Positions 1-9,040 of a stretch of 64,000 nucleotides of DNA are shown one piece after another. A program made the position numbers and the translations under genes. The stretch comes from Paenibacillus selenitireducens (GTDB lineage Bacteria > Bacillota > Bacilli > Paenibacillales > Paenibacillaceae), in assembly GCF_002021565.1 (NCBI RefSeq), contig NZ_MSZX01000003.1:545440-609439 (forward strand), read 5' to 3'. Every line of letters begins with the position of its first letter. Within the stretch, counting starts at the first letter, position 1. Below the pieces are notes generated by a model. It saw only the letters and a list, made by a program, of their open reading frames with translations. It was not told the origin of the DNA and made no database searches.

Positions 1-1
1 T

Positions 2-409
2 ACCGGGGATGGTGAGCTCATCGAGCTTACAACGAAGCTCTCGAATTATTTTCTTAACCGTCTGCCCGAGGATCTGGTCTGTTATTGGGATCTTATCTTT
101 ACAAGCGGCCCAGAAGAGAGGGACAGCTCGGCAGCTGCCATCGCCGTATGCGGACTATTGGAGACAGCCAAGCATCTGCCGTTGACGGATCCGAACCAAC
201 GTAGATATGAGAATGCAGCCTTGTCTATTTTGGATTCACTGATCGCACATTATTTGGCCCAGGAGGTACCGGAATCGAATGGAATTCTGCTTCATGCGGT
301 ATACGGCAAGCCGAATGGGACGGGGATCGATGAGTGCTGCATATGGGGCGATTATTACTTTTATGAGGCATTGGTTCGCGTCACGAGGGATTGGAAGCCG
401 TACTGGTAA
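2..409 (+). CDS. GH88-family unsaturated uronyl hydrolase, 3' end only
   Basis: The window opens inside this gene; 135 C-terminal residues are visible. The motifs RDSSAAAIAVCGLLE and the closing GIDECCIWGDYYFYEAL match the end of glycoside hydrolase family 88, which removes the 4,5-unsaturated uronic acid that polysaccharide lyases leave on oligosaccharide ends, normally in the cytoplasm. An internal ATG at 158 is not the true start because the family pattern continues upstream in the same frame to base 2. It lies 37 bases before the fucosidase and probably shares a transcript with it and the sugar importer. Whether the substrate is a glycosaminoglycan or rhamnogalacturonan fragment cannot be told from this end. 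Confidence 0.85.
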   Translation, partial: TGDGELIELTTKLSNYFLNRLPEDLVCYWDLIFTSGPEERDSSAAAIAVCGLLETAKHLPLTDPNQRRYENAALSILDSLIAHYLAQEVPESNGILLHAVYGKPNGTGIDECCIWGDYYFYEALVRVTRDWKPYW

Positions 410-446
410 AGGTGAAAAATGAGGATGAGATCGAGCGCCGGAAGAG

Positions 447-2198
447 GTGGATGTGGAAGTGGAAGTGAATAGCATCAAGGCAGCAGCAGATCAAGATCTG
501 AAGACAAAATGGTGGACGGATGCGAGATTCGGGATGTTCATTCATTGGGGATTATATGCGATTCCCGCCAAGGGTGAATGGATCATGTATGCAGAGAGAA
601 CACCTGTGCAGGAGTATGAGAAATGGGCTGCCCAGTTCAATCCGACGAAATTCAATGCCAACGCATGGGTAAAGCTCGCGAAAGATGCAGGAATGCGGTA
701 TATCGTCATTACGGCCAAGCATCATGACGGGTTTGCGATGTTCCATTCTCGATCAGACACGTACAATATCGTCGATGCAACGCCGTTCGGACGCGATCCG
801 ATGCTGGAATTAGCGGAAGCCTGCAAGGAAGCGGGAATTGCCTTATGCTTCTATTACTCGCATGTTATCGACTGGCATCATCCGGATTCGATGCATAAGG
901 AACACAATAACACGTGGGACTATAACCAGGAAGAGAAGCAGTTCTCTAAGTATTGGCATGGCAAAGTGAAGCCGCAGCTTACGGAATTGCTGACTGAATA
1001 CGGGCGCGTGGGCCTCCTATGGTTCGATACTGCGGGAGGATTGTCCGAGGAAAATAGTCGAGATATCGTACAGCATGTGCGTAATCTGCAACCGGATTGC
1101 CTGATCAATTCTCGGGTCTCTCATATTATGGGAATGGGCGACTATGTGTCCAAGGGCGATAACGAGATTGGGATGAGCGGTGAAGATACAAGACCGTGGG
1201 AGACGCCTATGACGCTGAATCAATCTTGGGGTTATACGACCAAAGATCAAGTCTGGAAATCGACGGAGTCTCTTCTGCATAAGCTCGTCAACGTGATTGG
1301 CAAAGGAGGCAATTTACTCCTCAATGTTGGACCCTCTCCGGAGGGGACCATCCCGGAATTATCGGCAGATCGACTTCGAGAAGTTGGCGAATGGACCCAC
1401 CGCAATGCAGAAGCGATCTATGGTACAACAGGGAGTCCGTTCCCATGTGAACTGACTTGGGGGGCTGTAACGACGAAGCCTGGACGCGTATATCTTCATA
1501 TTCATAACGATAAGTGGCCGGAGCATGAAGTGAGGGTTCATGGGATTCGCAACCGTATTACGCGTGCGTATATGCTTGCAGATCCGAATCAACGGGAATT
1601 GAAGGTTGTGCAGACGTATGAGGTCAGCTTGGATCTCTACACGTTAATCTTAGAGGTCCCCTCACAGCCGTCGGATACGCATGTATCCGTACTTGTTTTA
1701 GAGCTAGCGGGCGAGAATGATTTTGACCCGACGCTTACGCAGCAGCCCTATGGCGGGTTTCAACTGGATGTACCTTGGGCGAAGGTGACCGATGTTCATA
1801 CGGTGGAAGACCTTGATACTTCCCGAATCATCCGAAGCGCAGAATGGACATTCACTCTCGTAAGGCCAGGAACCTATGAATTGATGCTCGTGAGTTACAA
1901 ACGTTATGACGCGACGTGGGAAGGGTTATACCCTGAAGAGATTGAAATAGATACAACCGGGGCACAGATGGTCTGCGCACCGTCAGAGGATGCCGTGGAT
2001 ACAGATTCTCCAGCATGTCAGCATCCCTATACACCGATTTTATCTAAGCTTGGAGAGATCACTTGGGAAGAGGCAGGAACCTATAGGCTGACACTACGAT
2101 CATCCAAGTTGAAGGATCCTGCACCTCGGTTTACGGAAATTTGGCATGCGGATGCCGTTAAGCTGCGTGCGATACGGCTCGTTCGCGTCGGGGAATGA
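447..2198 (+). CDS. Alpha-L-fucosidase, GH29
   Basis: Hydrolyses terminal alpha-L-fucose. Residues 23-40 hold the family hallmark WWTDARFGMFIHWGLY, followed by ITAKHHDGFAMF. The retaining nucleophile is expected to be the Asp of LLWFDTAG (about residue 194 counted from base 447). No signal peptide is visible, so it should act in the cytoplasm on imported oligosaccharides. About 583 residues, with the catalytic barrel first and a beta-rich C-terminal part. The frame opens with GTG at 447, but the purine-rich AAGAGG at 442-447 overlaps it, so GTG at 453, 459 or 465 is equally possible; there is no in-frame ATG nearby. It sits between the GH88 hydrolase and an ABC importer, which suggests a joint role in degrading fucosylated, uronate-containing glycans. 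Confidence 0.9.
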   Translation: MDVEVEVNSIKAAADQDLKTKWWTDARFGMFIHWGLYAIPAKGEWIMYAERTPVQEYEKWAAQFNPTKFNANAWVKLAKDAGMRYIVITAKHHDGFAMFHSRSDTYNIVDATPFGRDPMLELAEACKEAGIALCFYYSHVIDWHHPDSMHKEHNNTWDYNQEEKQFSKYWHGKVKPQLTELLTEYGRVGLLWFDTAGGLSEENSRDIVQHVRNLQPDCLINSRVSHIMGMGDYVSKGDNEIGMSGEDTRPWETPMTLNQSWGYTTKDQVWKSTESLLHKLVNVIGKGGNLLLNVGPSPEGTIPELSADRLREVGEWTHRNAEAIYGTTGSPFPCELTWGAVTTKPGRVYLHIHNDKWPEHEVRVHGIRNRITRAYMLADPNQRELKVVQTYEVSLDLYTLILEVPSQPSDTHVSVLVLELAGENDFDPTLTQQPYGGFQLDVPWAKVTDVHTVEDLDTSRIIRSAEWTFTLVRPGTYELMLVSYKRYDATWEGLYPEEIEIDTTGAQMVCAPSEDAVDTDSPACQHPYTPILSKLGEITWEEAGTYRLTLRSSKLKDPAPRFTEIWHADAVKLRAIRLVRVGE

Positions 2199-2283
2199 AG
2201 TGAACGTCATACCGCAGTCTTCGAAAATATCCAGAAAAACGAAGTTTCGTTATCGCTGTAACCAATAAAAAGGAGGCGCTTTC

Positions 2284-3903
2284 ATGAAAAGAAACGTAAA
2301 GAAATTTGGAGTTATCCTGTTAACATCTCTGCTTGCATTATCCATCGCAGCTTGCAGTACTTCGGGCAGCGATCAGACGCAAGAAGGCACAACTGCCGAT
2401 GGGAAGACGACAGAGGGCGCCAAGCTGACGAATTTATCGTACTGGGTGAGCATGCACTCCGCGGCTGCCGCGCAAATGAAAACCTATGCTGAAATGGGCA
2501 TGTATAAGGAATTAGAGAAAATTACCGGTGTGAAGGTTGATTTTGAGCACCCGCCTTCAGACGCGGCACAGGCCAAAGAACAGTTCAATCTCATGATGGT
2601 CTCCGAGAAGTTGCCGGATGTCATTGAAACCTCGTGGATTGGATATCCGGGAGGTCCGGAGAAGGCGATTCAAGATAACAAGATTATCAAGCTGAACGAT
2701 TATATCGATCAATATGCCCCGAATCTGAAAAAGCTGTTGACCGATCATCCGGATTGGAAAAAGCAAGTCACAACCGATGATGGCAATATGTATATGTTCC
2801 CGTTTTTCCGCGGCGGCGATAAGGTTCGTGTCTTCTATGGTCCAGCGGTCCGTAAAGATTGGCTCGATAAATTGGGACTAACGGTACCGACAACCATTGA
2901 TGAATGGCATGAAGTATTAACCGCATTTAAGGATAAAGATCCGAACGGGAATGGCAAGGCGGATGAAATCCCATTATACATCACGTTGGATGATGTAGCG
3001 CTCGACGCTCCATTCCTTGGCGCATGGGGCATCAATTACGGCTTCTACCAAGACGGGGGCAAGGTAAAGTTCGGCCCGACGCAGCCGGAGTACAAGGAAT
3101 TCCTGACAACCATGAACAAATGGTACCAAGAAGGCTTGATTGATAAAGATTTTGCCGCACCGAACAGCAAGCTGTTCGACGCGAAAATGACAGGGAATCA
3201 GTTAGGTGCCGCACTGGTATATAACGGAGGCGGTATTGGGAAATACGCGAATCTAATGAAAGATAAAGATCCGAACTTTAATCTGGTAGCTGCCGAGTAC
3301 CCTGTGCTGAAGAAAGGCGATAAGCAGATGTGGGGACAGAAGGATTTTGCAACGAACGGGATCGGCGCCGCCATCTCAACGAGTAACAAGAACCCGATCG
3401 AGACGGTGAAATGGTTGGATTACGCTTACGGCGAACAGGGAGATCTGCTTTTCAACTACGGTAAAGAAGGCGAAGCCTACAGTATGGTCAATGGCGTCCC
3501 AACTTTCTTGCCTGAAGTATTGAATCCACCAAGCGGTGTGAGTCTGCAGCAATCCTTTGCGAAGCACAATCGTTCCACTTGGAGTGCGCCATTCGTGCTG
3601 AGCGAGAATTTTCAAATGCAATATTTAGCTTTAGACAACCAGAAAGATGCCCTTTCGATCTGGTCGCATCCGACCGGCGAGCGCAAAATGCCGCTTGTGA
3701 CGCCGACTAATGACGAAAGCTCCCAATTCGCTTCGATCATGACCGATATCAACACCTATAAAGACGAGATGTTCCTGAAATTCATTATGGGTGCAGAGCC
3801 GCTCGATAACTTCGATAAATATGTCAAGAAAATTGAAACGATGGGCATTGAAGATGCGCTGAAAATCCAACAAGCAGCACTAGAACGGTTCAACAAGCGT
3901 TAA
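2284..3903 (+). CDS. Extracellular solute-binding lipoprotein of a CUT1-type sugar importer (LplA-like)
   Basis: Membrane-anchored receptor that delivers an oligosaccharide to the two permeases encoded next. Residues 1-23 form a lipoprotein signal (KRN...LALSIAAC) with the lipidated Cys at residue 24, then a low-complexity Ser/Thr/Gly linker. The 539-residue length and features such as DWLDKLGLTVPTTIDEW and DPNGNGKADEIPL are typical of the large LplA/YtcQ family common in Paenibacillus. The ribosome site AAGGAGGCG lies just upstream of the ATG. No ATPase gene is nearby; such systems usually borrow a shared MsmX-type ATPase, which is family knowledge and not seen here. The substrate is inferred from the GH29/GH88 neighbours only. 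Confidence 0.9.
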   Translation: MKRNVKKFGVILLTSLLALSIAACSTSGSDQTQEGTTADGKTTEGAKLTNLSYWVSMHSAAAAQMKTYAEMGMYKELEKITGVKVDFEHPPSDAAQAKEQFNLMMVSEKLPDVIETSWIGYPGGPEKAIQDNKIIKLNDYIDQYAPNLKKLLTDHPDWKKQVTTDDGNMYMFPFFRGGDKVRVFYGPAVRKDWLDKLGLTVPTTIDEWHEVLTAFKDKDPNGNGKADEIPLYITLDDVALDAPFLGAWGINYGFYQDGGKVKFGPTQPEYKEFLTTMNKWYQEGLIDKDFAAPNSKLFDAKMTGNQLGAALVYNGGGIGKYANLMKDKDPNFNLVAAEYPVLKKGDKQMWGQKDFATNGIGAAISTSNKNPIETVKWLDYAYGEQGDLLFNYGKEGEAYSMVNGVPTFLPEVLNPPSGVSLQQSFAKHNRSTWSAPFVLSENFQMQYLALDNQKDALSIWSHPTGERKMPLVTPTNDESSQFASIMTDINTYKDEMFLKFIMGAEPLDNFDKYVKKIETMGIEDALKIQQAALERFNKR

Positions 3904-3991
3904 TCGTACCAATTATGATGGGCCTGGGAGAGGACTAGGATTCTTCTCCCGGCTTACTAGAGCAGAATCTACGGGAAGGGCAGGAATACAG

Positions 3992-4963
3992 ATGAGGCAA
4001 GTCTTGGAGAAGCGACCGATGAATAAGCGATCGGTTAAGAGGAAAAACGAGCCGTCGACTTGGCGTATCATGGGCAAGGATATTCGCAGAAATTGGATGA
4101 TTTATCTGCTAGCGCTTCCTGTTATCGCCTACTATCTCATTTTTCATTATGGGCCGATGTATGGTCTTCAGATCGCGTTCAAGGATTTCTCTCCCGCACG
4201 GGGAATCTGGGGGAGCCCATGGGTTGGGTTCAAACATTTCATGAGTTTCTTCGATGGGATCTATTTCTGGAGATTAATACGGAATACACTGCTTATTAAC
4301 ATTTATGAGCTGGTATTTGCCTTTCCGGCTGCCATTATCCTCGCGCTTCTGCTTAATGAAATTCGTGGGATGATGTTCAAACGTTGGGTGCAGACCATCT
4401 CGTATTTACCCCATTTTATATCGATTGTAGTTGTGGCAGGCATGATGTTCGATTTCTTAAGCCGTGACGGACTCATCAACCAATTGCTCGGATTTATCGG
4501 GATTACACCGATTGATTTTCTGAAAGAAGCGGGCTGGTTCCGATTCCTATTCGTCTCCTCGGGGATATGGCAAGGGATTGGATGGGGCTCGATCATTTAT
4601 TTAGCTTCGATCGCCAATATTGATCCTACACTATATGAGGCGGCCAAAATCGATGGTGCTAATCGGTGGAGACAGACGTTCCATATCACCATTCCCGGAA
4701 TCATGCCAACAATTGTCATCATGCTGATTCTGAACATGGGGAACATGCTCTCTGTCGGCAGCGATAAGGTGCTGCTGCTCTATAACCCGTTGACCTATGA
4801 GACAGCGGACGTGATTTCGACTTATGTTTATCGCAAAGGGATTCTAGAAGCAAGTTACAGCTTTACGGCAGCGGTAGGTCTATTCAACTCCGTAATTAGC
4901 TTCATTCTTATTGTATCGGCGAATGCCATCAGCAAACGCGTGTCCGAGAATAAACTGTGGTGA
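3992..4963 (+). CDS. ABC sugar importer permease 1 (LplB-like)
   Basis: Integral membrane subunit of the importer, 323 residues. A positively charged N-terminal tail of about 40 residues is followed by six predicted hydrophobic helices. The cytoplasmic EAA loop, YEAAKIDGANRWRQTFHITI, is the contact site for the ATPase. It opens 88 bases after the binding-protein gene and ends 15 bases before the second permease, so the three belong to one operon. The first ATG is at 3992; an alternative ATG follows at 4019 (MNKRSVKRK), and the downstream one would give a more usual N-terminus. The pairing with an LplA-type receptor is characteristic of the LplABC/YtcP-YteP group. Confidence 0.9.
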   Translation: MRQVLEKRPMNKRSVKRKNEPSTWRIMGKDIRRNWMIYLLALPVIAYYLIFHYGPMYGLQIAFKDFSPARGIWGSPWVGFKHFMSFFDGIYFWRLIRNTLLINIYELVFAFPAAIILALLLNEIRGMMFKRWVQTISYLPHFISIVVVAGMMFDFLSRDGLINQLLGFIGITPIDFLKEAGWFRFLFVSSGIWQGIGWGSIIYLASIANIDPTLYEAAKIDGANRWRQTFHITIPGIMPTIVIMLILNMGNMLSVGSDKVLLLYNPLTYETADVISTYVYRKGILEASYSFTAAVGLFNSVISFILIVSANAISKRVSENKLW

Positions 4964-4978
4964 GGAGGGATTCATGAC

Positions 4979-5857
4979 ATGGGTGCACAAACCGTTGGTG
5001 AGAAGGTATTTGGCGTCTTCAATACGATACTGATGATTGGACTATGTTTTATCACGTTATATCCGTTCGTATATGTGCTGTTCGCTTCCTTCAGTGATGC
5101 AGCGGCCTTCCTCCAACATCGCGGGCTGCTGCTTCGTCCCGTTGGATTTAATTTGGATGCGTATAAGGCTGTTTTTCAGAATCCGATGATTATTACCGGA
5201 TATAAGAACACGTTGTTCTACGTGACGGTTGGGACGGCGATTAACTTATTAATGACAGCAGTGGGAGCGTATGTGCTCTCGCGGCGCAATCTGTTTTTTC
5301 GTAACTTCTTGATGTTTGCCATCGTATTGACGATGGTATTCCATGGCGGCCTCATTCCATCCTTCATGTTAATTAACAAGCTAGGCATGATGAACACGCC
5401 TTGGGCTTTATTAATTCCGGGTGCGATCTCGACCTTTAACTTGATCATTATGCGGACAGCATTCCAAGGAATTCCCGTGTCTCTGGAGGAATCAGCGAAG
5501 ATTGATGGCGCTGGAGAGCTGACGATCCTGTTCCGGATTATCATTCCGTTATCGATGCCTGTCATCGCGGTCATGATTCTGTGGTATGCCGTCGGACATT
5601 GGAACTCCTATTTCTCCGCGCTCGTGTATCTGAGAGATCGTACGTTGTATCCATTACAGCTGGTTCTTCGGGATATATTGATTGCGAATTCGACGGATTC
5701 GATGTCAACGGGTGCTGCTGCAGATGATAAATACGCGATTGGAGAAACGATCAAATACGCCACCATCATTATTTCAACGCTGCCGATTATCTGCTTGTAC
5801 CCATTCCTGCAGAAGTATTTTGTGAAGGGCGTGCTGATTGGTGCGATTAAGGAATAA
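4979..5857 (+). CDS. ABC sugar importer permease 2 (LplC/YtcP-like)
   Basis: Second transmembrane subunit of the heterodimeric importer, 292 residues with six predicted helices. The EAA loop reads EESAKIDGAGELTILFRIII, as in CUT1 permeases of the LplC/YtcP group. The ribosome site GAGGAGGGA overlaps the stop of the preceding gene. An ATG at 4974 is nearer to it but runs into a stop quickly in its own frame, so 4979 is the start. The C-terminus, QKYFVKGVLIGAIKE, is the standard ending of the family. It works with the preceding permease and the lipoprotein receptor. Confidence 0.9.
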   Translation: MGAQTVGEKVFGVFNTILMIGLCFITLYPFVYVLFASFSDAAAFLQHRGLLLRPVGFNLDAYKAVFQNPMIITGYKNTLFYVTVGTAINLLMTAVGAYVLSRRNLFFRNFLMFAIVLTMVFHGGLIPSFMLINKLGMMNTPWALLIPGAISTFNLIIMRTAFQGIPVSLEESAKIDGAGELTILFRIIIPLSMPVIAVMILWYAVGHWNSYFSALVYLRDRTLYPLQLVLRDILIANSTDSMSTGAAADDKYAIGETIKYATIIISTLPIICLYPFLQKYFVKGVLIGAIKE

Positions 5858-5885
5858 ATAGGTATCCTTCCCTGCCTGCTTGCAT

Positions 5886-5908
5886 TATAATACTCGTAAA
5901 CGTTTTCA
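5886..5908 (+). promoter_or_regulatory. cre-like CcpA site next to a -10 box before the AraC-type regulator
   Basis: CGTAAACGTTTTCA at 5895-5908 matches the catabolite-responsive element pattern TGWAAACGTTWWCA except at the first base. A TATAAT box lies immediately upstream at 5886-5891, although no good -35 is visible at the right distance. If real, CcpA bound here would repress the regulator gene when preferred sugars are present. The positional fit and the sugar-import context are supportive; the match alone could be chance. Confidence 0.45.
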
Positions 5909-5955
5909 TTTGGGTATTAATGTAAGCTATCTTGTAGAGGTAGGGGGGATCATTC

Positions 5956-8346
5956 GTGAAATGGTCACTAAGATGGTTAGGGTTTCGTCATTTGAAAAGT
6001 GTATGGATCACGATGGTTATCTCCAATCTAGTCATGCTGCTTATTCCTTTATCCATTGGTGTTTTTCTATATAGTAAAGTAGAAGACAGCCTTGAGAAGG
6101 GCGCGAATCGATCGAATCAAGCGATGCTGGAGCAGCTGAAATTGTCGCTCGATACCGAATTGAAAGAAGTAGACAAGCTGGCGCAGCAGATTGTATTCGA
6201 TCCGAAACTCGATTATTTGCTGAAGCTGAAAGAGGATCAGAGCGGTTTTGACCGCTATAAGTTTATTGAATTTATGGGTGGGCCGGCATTTCGCTCGAAC
6301 CTCCGTTCCAATTTCATATTGGATTATTATGTATACTTCCGCAAGAGTGACCTGGTGCTAAAATCGGGTCTGCTAACGGATTCTCGCAAATTCTATGACA
6401 TGTACTACAGCTATGAAGGTATGACGTATGAGGCATGGCGAGACAAAGTATTACACGGCTTTCATACGATGGAATACTTACCTTCGGCTACATTGCTCCG
6501 GCGTTCAGAACTGGATCCGATGAAGAGTATTGAGAATACACCGCTAGATGTCATTACTTTCACTCAGTCACTCCCAGGCCGCGACCGTAAGGATATTACG
6601 GGTAGTTTTGTCATTCTCATCGATGAGAGCCGCGTGAAAGAAATGTTCGCGCAAATTGAATATGCAAGTGACAGTTCCATCTATGTCGTGGATGGCGAGG
6701 GCCGAAGCATCATGTCCACGGAGCGAGAACCGCTTCCTCCCTCCTTGCTGCGCCAAATCCATAACGATGAGGGCTTGTTCAATGAGAAGCTGAACGGCGA
6801 TTCGAAGGTGGTCTCGTTCACTTCCTCCGAGAAGGAGGGATGGAAGTACATTCTGGTAACACCACGAAGTGTGTATATGCAACAATTGAATCTCATTCAA
6901 GAATGGACGTTGATTCTATTTCTCCTCTGCCTAGCGATTGGTTTAATTGCTGCGGTTATCATCGCTTACCGTAATTACAGTCCGCTCCGTAAAGCTGTCG
7001 ATATCATCCCTAGGGGTGCGGGATGGAAAGGGCGGCATGCTGTGAATGAATATGAGCTCATTCAAAGGACCATTGCAGATTCCCTTCAAGAAGAACAGAA
7101 TTTACGCAACCTATTAGCAAGACAGACGCCTGTCCTTCGGTCCAACTATTTGTCTCGATTGATTCGGGGACAAATGGATGTCGATACGACGGAGAAAGGC
7201 GTGCAGTCGCTGCAATTTATGGATATTACGTTTATTAGTGAGTATTTCTCGGTGATGATTATTCAACTGGATAGCATTGCAAGATTTCATATCGAACACG
7301 ATGAGCAGCAGTGGGCATTGGCCCGATTCATTATATCGAATGTCGGAACGGATATGATACAGGCTCCGCATCAGACCTTCGCGGTGGAATTGGACCGGGA
7401 TCGCGTTGTATTCCTGAATAACTTCGCTGCGGAACGAGCCAGCGAGATGGACTCGGACATCCAAGAGATGGCCGAATCGCTCAAGCACATGATTGAAGAC
7501 AGGTTCCATATTGATATTACGGTATCGGTCGGCCTGCCGCATGTAGGAGCGAAGAGCATCGGTGAGAGTTACGCGGAAGCAGTCGCGGCAATGGAATACC
7601 GAATTATTAAAGGTGGCGGTACCATCATTTATTTCCGGGATATCACCAATGTCCATTCCCATTATTATTACCCGATTGATATTGAGGTTCAGCTCATTAA
7701 TTTCGTGCGCAGCGGGGATATGGAGAATGTGCTGAAGCTGCTTGATACGATCTATGCCATGAACTTCGAATCCGGCAGCATTACGCCAGAAGTAGGGAGA
7801 TGCTTGTTCTTCAATATGACGAGCACATTCCTCAAGATCATGAACACGACAGGTACGGATCAGCGGGATATTCTTGGTCCTGACATCGACCTGATTAAAG
7901 ATATCTTCTCCTATGAGACGGCCGAGAGCATGTATCGGCGTATTCAACAATTGTATGAGATGCTAACGGGGTCATTCGTTATCGAGCGAACGGATCATCG
8001 CGTTCAGCTGCTTCAAGATATGGAGCAATTTCTGGACGAGAATTTCACCGATCCGAATTTGGGGCTTGTGATGATCTCCGATCGCTTTGGCATGACACCT
8101 CAGTATATCTCTACCTTTTATAAAAAGTGCAGTGGGATGAATGTGATTGATTCGATTACCCGCAGGCGAATTCAGCAAGCGAAGATACACATGCGCACCA
8201 AGGAGATGACCAATGCTCAACTTGCTCAATTGGTGGGGTATACGAGTGACGTCGTGTTTATCCGTGCATTCAAAAAAATTGAAGGTGTAACGCCGGGGAA
8301 ATATCGGGAGAACTTCCAGACGTATACCTCGGACGAAGTCGGATAA
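5956..8346 (+). CDS. Membrane-bound AraC-family regulator of the sugar importer
   Basis: A 796-residue one-component regulator of the type paired with LplABC importers in Paenibacillus. It has a membrane helix near residues 17-40, an extracellular sensing region to about 315, a second helix at about 317-340, a cytoplasmic linker, and a C-terminal AraC helix-turn-helix domain from about residue 690 (LGLVMISDRFGMTPQYISTF then LAQLVGYTSDVVFIRAFKK). It probably senses the sugar or the loaded receptor outside and controls the importer operon. The start is GTG at 5956, preceded by TAGGGGGGAT. It is separated from the permease gene by 98 bases that carry a cre-like site. Confidence 0.88.
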   Translation: MKWSLRWLGFRHLKSVWITMVISNLVMLLIPLSIGVFLYSKVEDSLEKGANRSNQAMLEQLKLSLDTELKEVDKLAQQIVFDPKLDYLLKLKEDQSGFDRYKFIEFMGGPAFRSNLRSNFILDYYVYFRKSDLVLKSGLLTDSRKFYDMYYSYEGMTYEAWRDKVLHGFHTMEYLPSATLLRRSELDPMKSIENTPLDVITFTQSLPGRDRKDITGSFVILIDESRVKEMFAQIEYASDSSIYVVDGEGRSIMSTEREPLPPSLLRQIHNDEGLFNEKLNGDSKVVSFTSSEKEGWKYILVTPRSVYMQQLNLIQEWTLILFLLCLAIGLIAAVIIAYRNYSPLRKAVDIIPRGAGWKGRHAVNEYELIQRTIADSLQEEQNLRNLLARQTPVLRSNYLSRLIRGQMDVDTTEKGVQSLQFMDITFISEYFSVMIIQLDSIARFHIEHDEQQWALARFIISNVGTDMIQAPHQTFAVELDRDRVVFLNNFAAERASEMDSDIQEMAESLKHMIEDRFHIDITVSVGLPHVGAKSIGESYAEAVAAMEYRIIKGGGTIIYFRDITNVHSHYYYPIDIEVQLINFVRSGDMENVLKLLDTIYAMNFESGSITPEVGRCLFFNMTSTFLKIMNTTGTDQRDILGPDIDLIKDIFSYETAESMYRRIQQLYEMLTGSFVIERTDHRVQLLQDMEQFLDENFTDPNLGLVMISDRFGMTPQYISTFYKKCSGMNVIDSITRRRIQQAKIHMRTKEMTNAQLAQLVGYTSDVVFIRAFKKIEGVTPGKYRENFQTYTSDEVG

Positions 8347-8378
8347 TAAAAGAATCAAGTTACCAGCAAGTCAAAAGG

Positions 8379-8425
8379 AAAAGGATAGCGTGGTACGAGG
8401 GAATCTCGTCTGCGCTATCCTTTTT
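8379..8425 (+). terminator. Bidirectional intrinsic terminator
   Basis: AAAAGGATAGCG at 8379-8390 pairs with CGCTATCCTTTT from 8413, with an inner ACGAG/CTCGT helix and a T run at 8421-8425. It lies between the convergent regulator gene and the acetyltransferase gene. The A-rich left flank makes it usable on both strands. Confidence 0.85.
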
Positions 8426-8459
8426 GTACGTATCGCCAAAAATGTATTGTCTATTCAAT

Positions 8460-8987
8460 TTAAGATAATGTAATCCAATGGCGTCGTACGACGTTGCCAT
8501 CTGCCTCGATGAATTCGGATTCCAATACGCCGCCGTTCTTGAGAATCGTTCGCTCGGAACCTATATTCGTCTGGTCGCAGACCACCAGTACTTGCTCTAA
8601 TCCCAGATCTCGGGTGATCTGAAGCGACTGACGCAGCAATTCGGAAGCGTAGCCTTTGCGGCGCTCAGAAGGACGGATGCCGTAGCCGATATGTCCACCG
8701 CTCTCGAGCAGCTTCTGATTCAGCTGATGCCGAATATTGACTGCGCCTAAAATGCGATGGGAAGAATCCATCAACCAATACGTGGAGTGAGGCACGAAGC
8801 CATCCGCTAATTTGGACTCATCGGCCCCTTCATTTAGAAATTGTACATAGGCTTCGAAATCTTCGGGATCTTTACCGATGACCCAAGGAACGAAAGATTC
8901 TTGTGATGCTTTCCATTCTTCATAAAAATCAAGATACGGGGTCAGCCATTCCACGGACGGCTTTTGCAAAGAGACATTAGGGTTCAT
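8460..8987 (-). CDS. GNAT-family N-acetyltransferase
   Basis: A 175-residue acetyltransferase of the RimJ/RimL-like GNAT group. The acetyl-CoA binding segment reads HIGYGIRPSERRKGYASELL (R-x-x-G-Y-A pyrophosphate loop), followed by LEQVLVVCDQTNIGSERTIL. The target is unknown. The open frame extends to 9047, but ATG at 8987 is the best start because GGAGG lies about ten bases before it and the longer version would overlap the MFS gene. It is the downstream partner of the MFS transporter on the minus strand, probably co-transcribed. Confidence 0.85.
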   Translation of the reverse strand: MNPNVSLQKPSVEWLTPYLDFYEEWKASQESFVPWVIGKDPEDFEAYVQFLNEGADESKLADGFVPHSTYWLMDSSHRILGAVNIRHQLNQKLLESGGHIGYGIRPSERRKGYASELLRQSLQITRDLGLEQVLVVCDQTNIGSERTILKNGGVLESEFIEADGNVVRRHWITLS

Positions 8988-9040
8988 ATAAGAATCAACC
9001 TCCATGAAAGTATGAATTTTAACTATATTCGTCGTGACGC

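Noticed and set aside
158..409. Complete 83-residue gene starting at 158
   Set aside because: The GH88 pattern continues upstream in the same frame to the window edge, so this is only the tail of a longer gene.
5880..6074. 64-residue reading frame overlapping the start of the AraC-type regulator
   Set aside because: Shadow in another frame over the promoter and the N-terminal codons of 5956; no ribosome site.
7114..7950. 278-residue minus-strand frame within the AraC-type regulator
   Set aside because: Long by chance opposite a real gene with clear domains; no family features or start signals.
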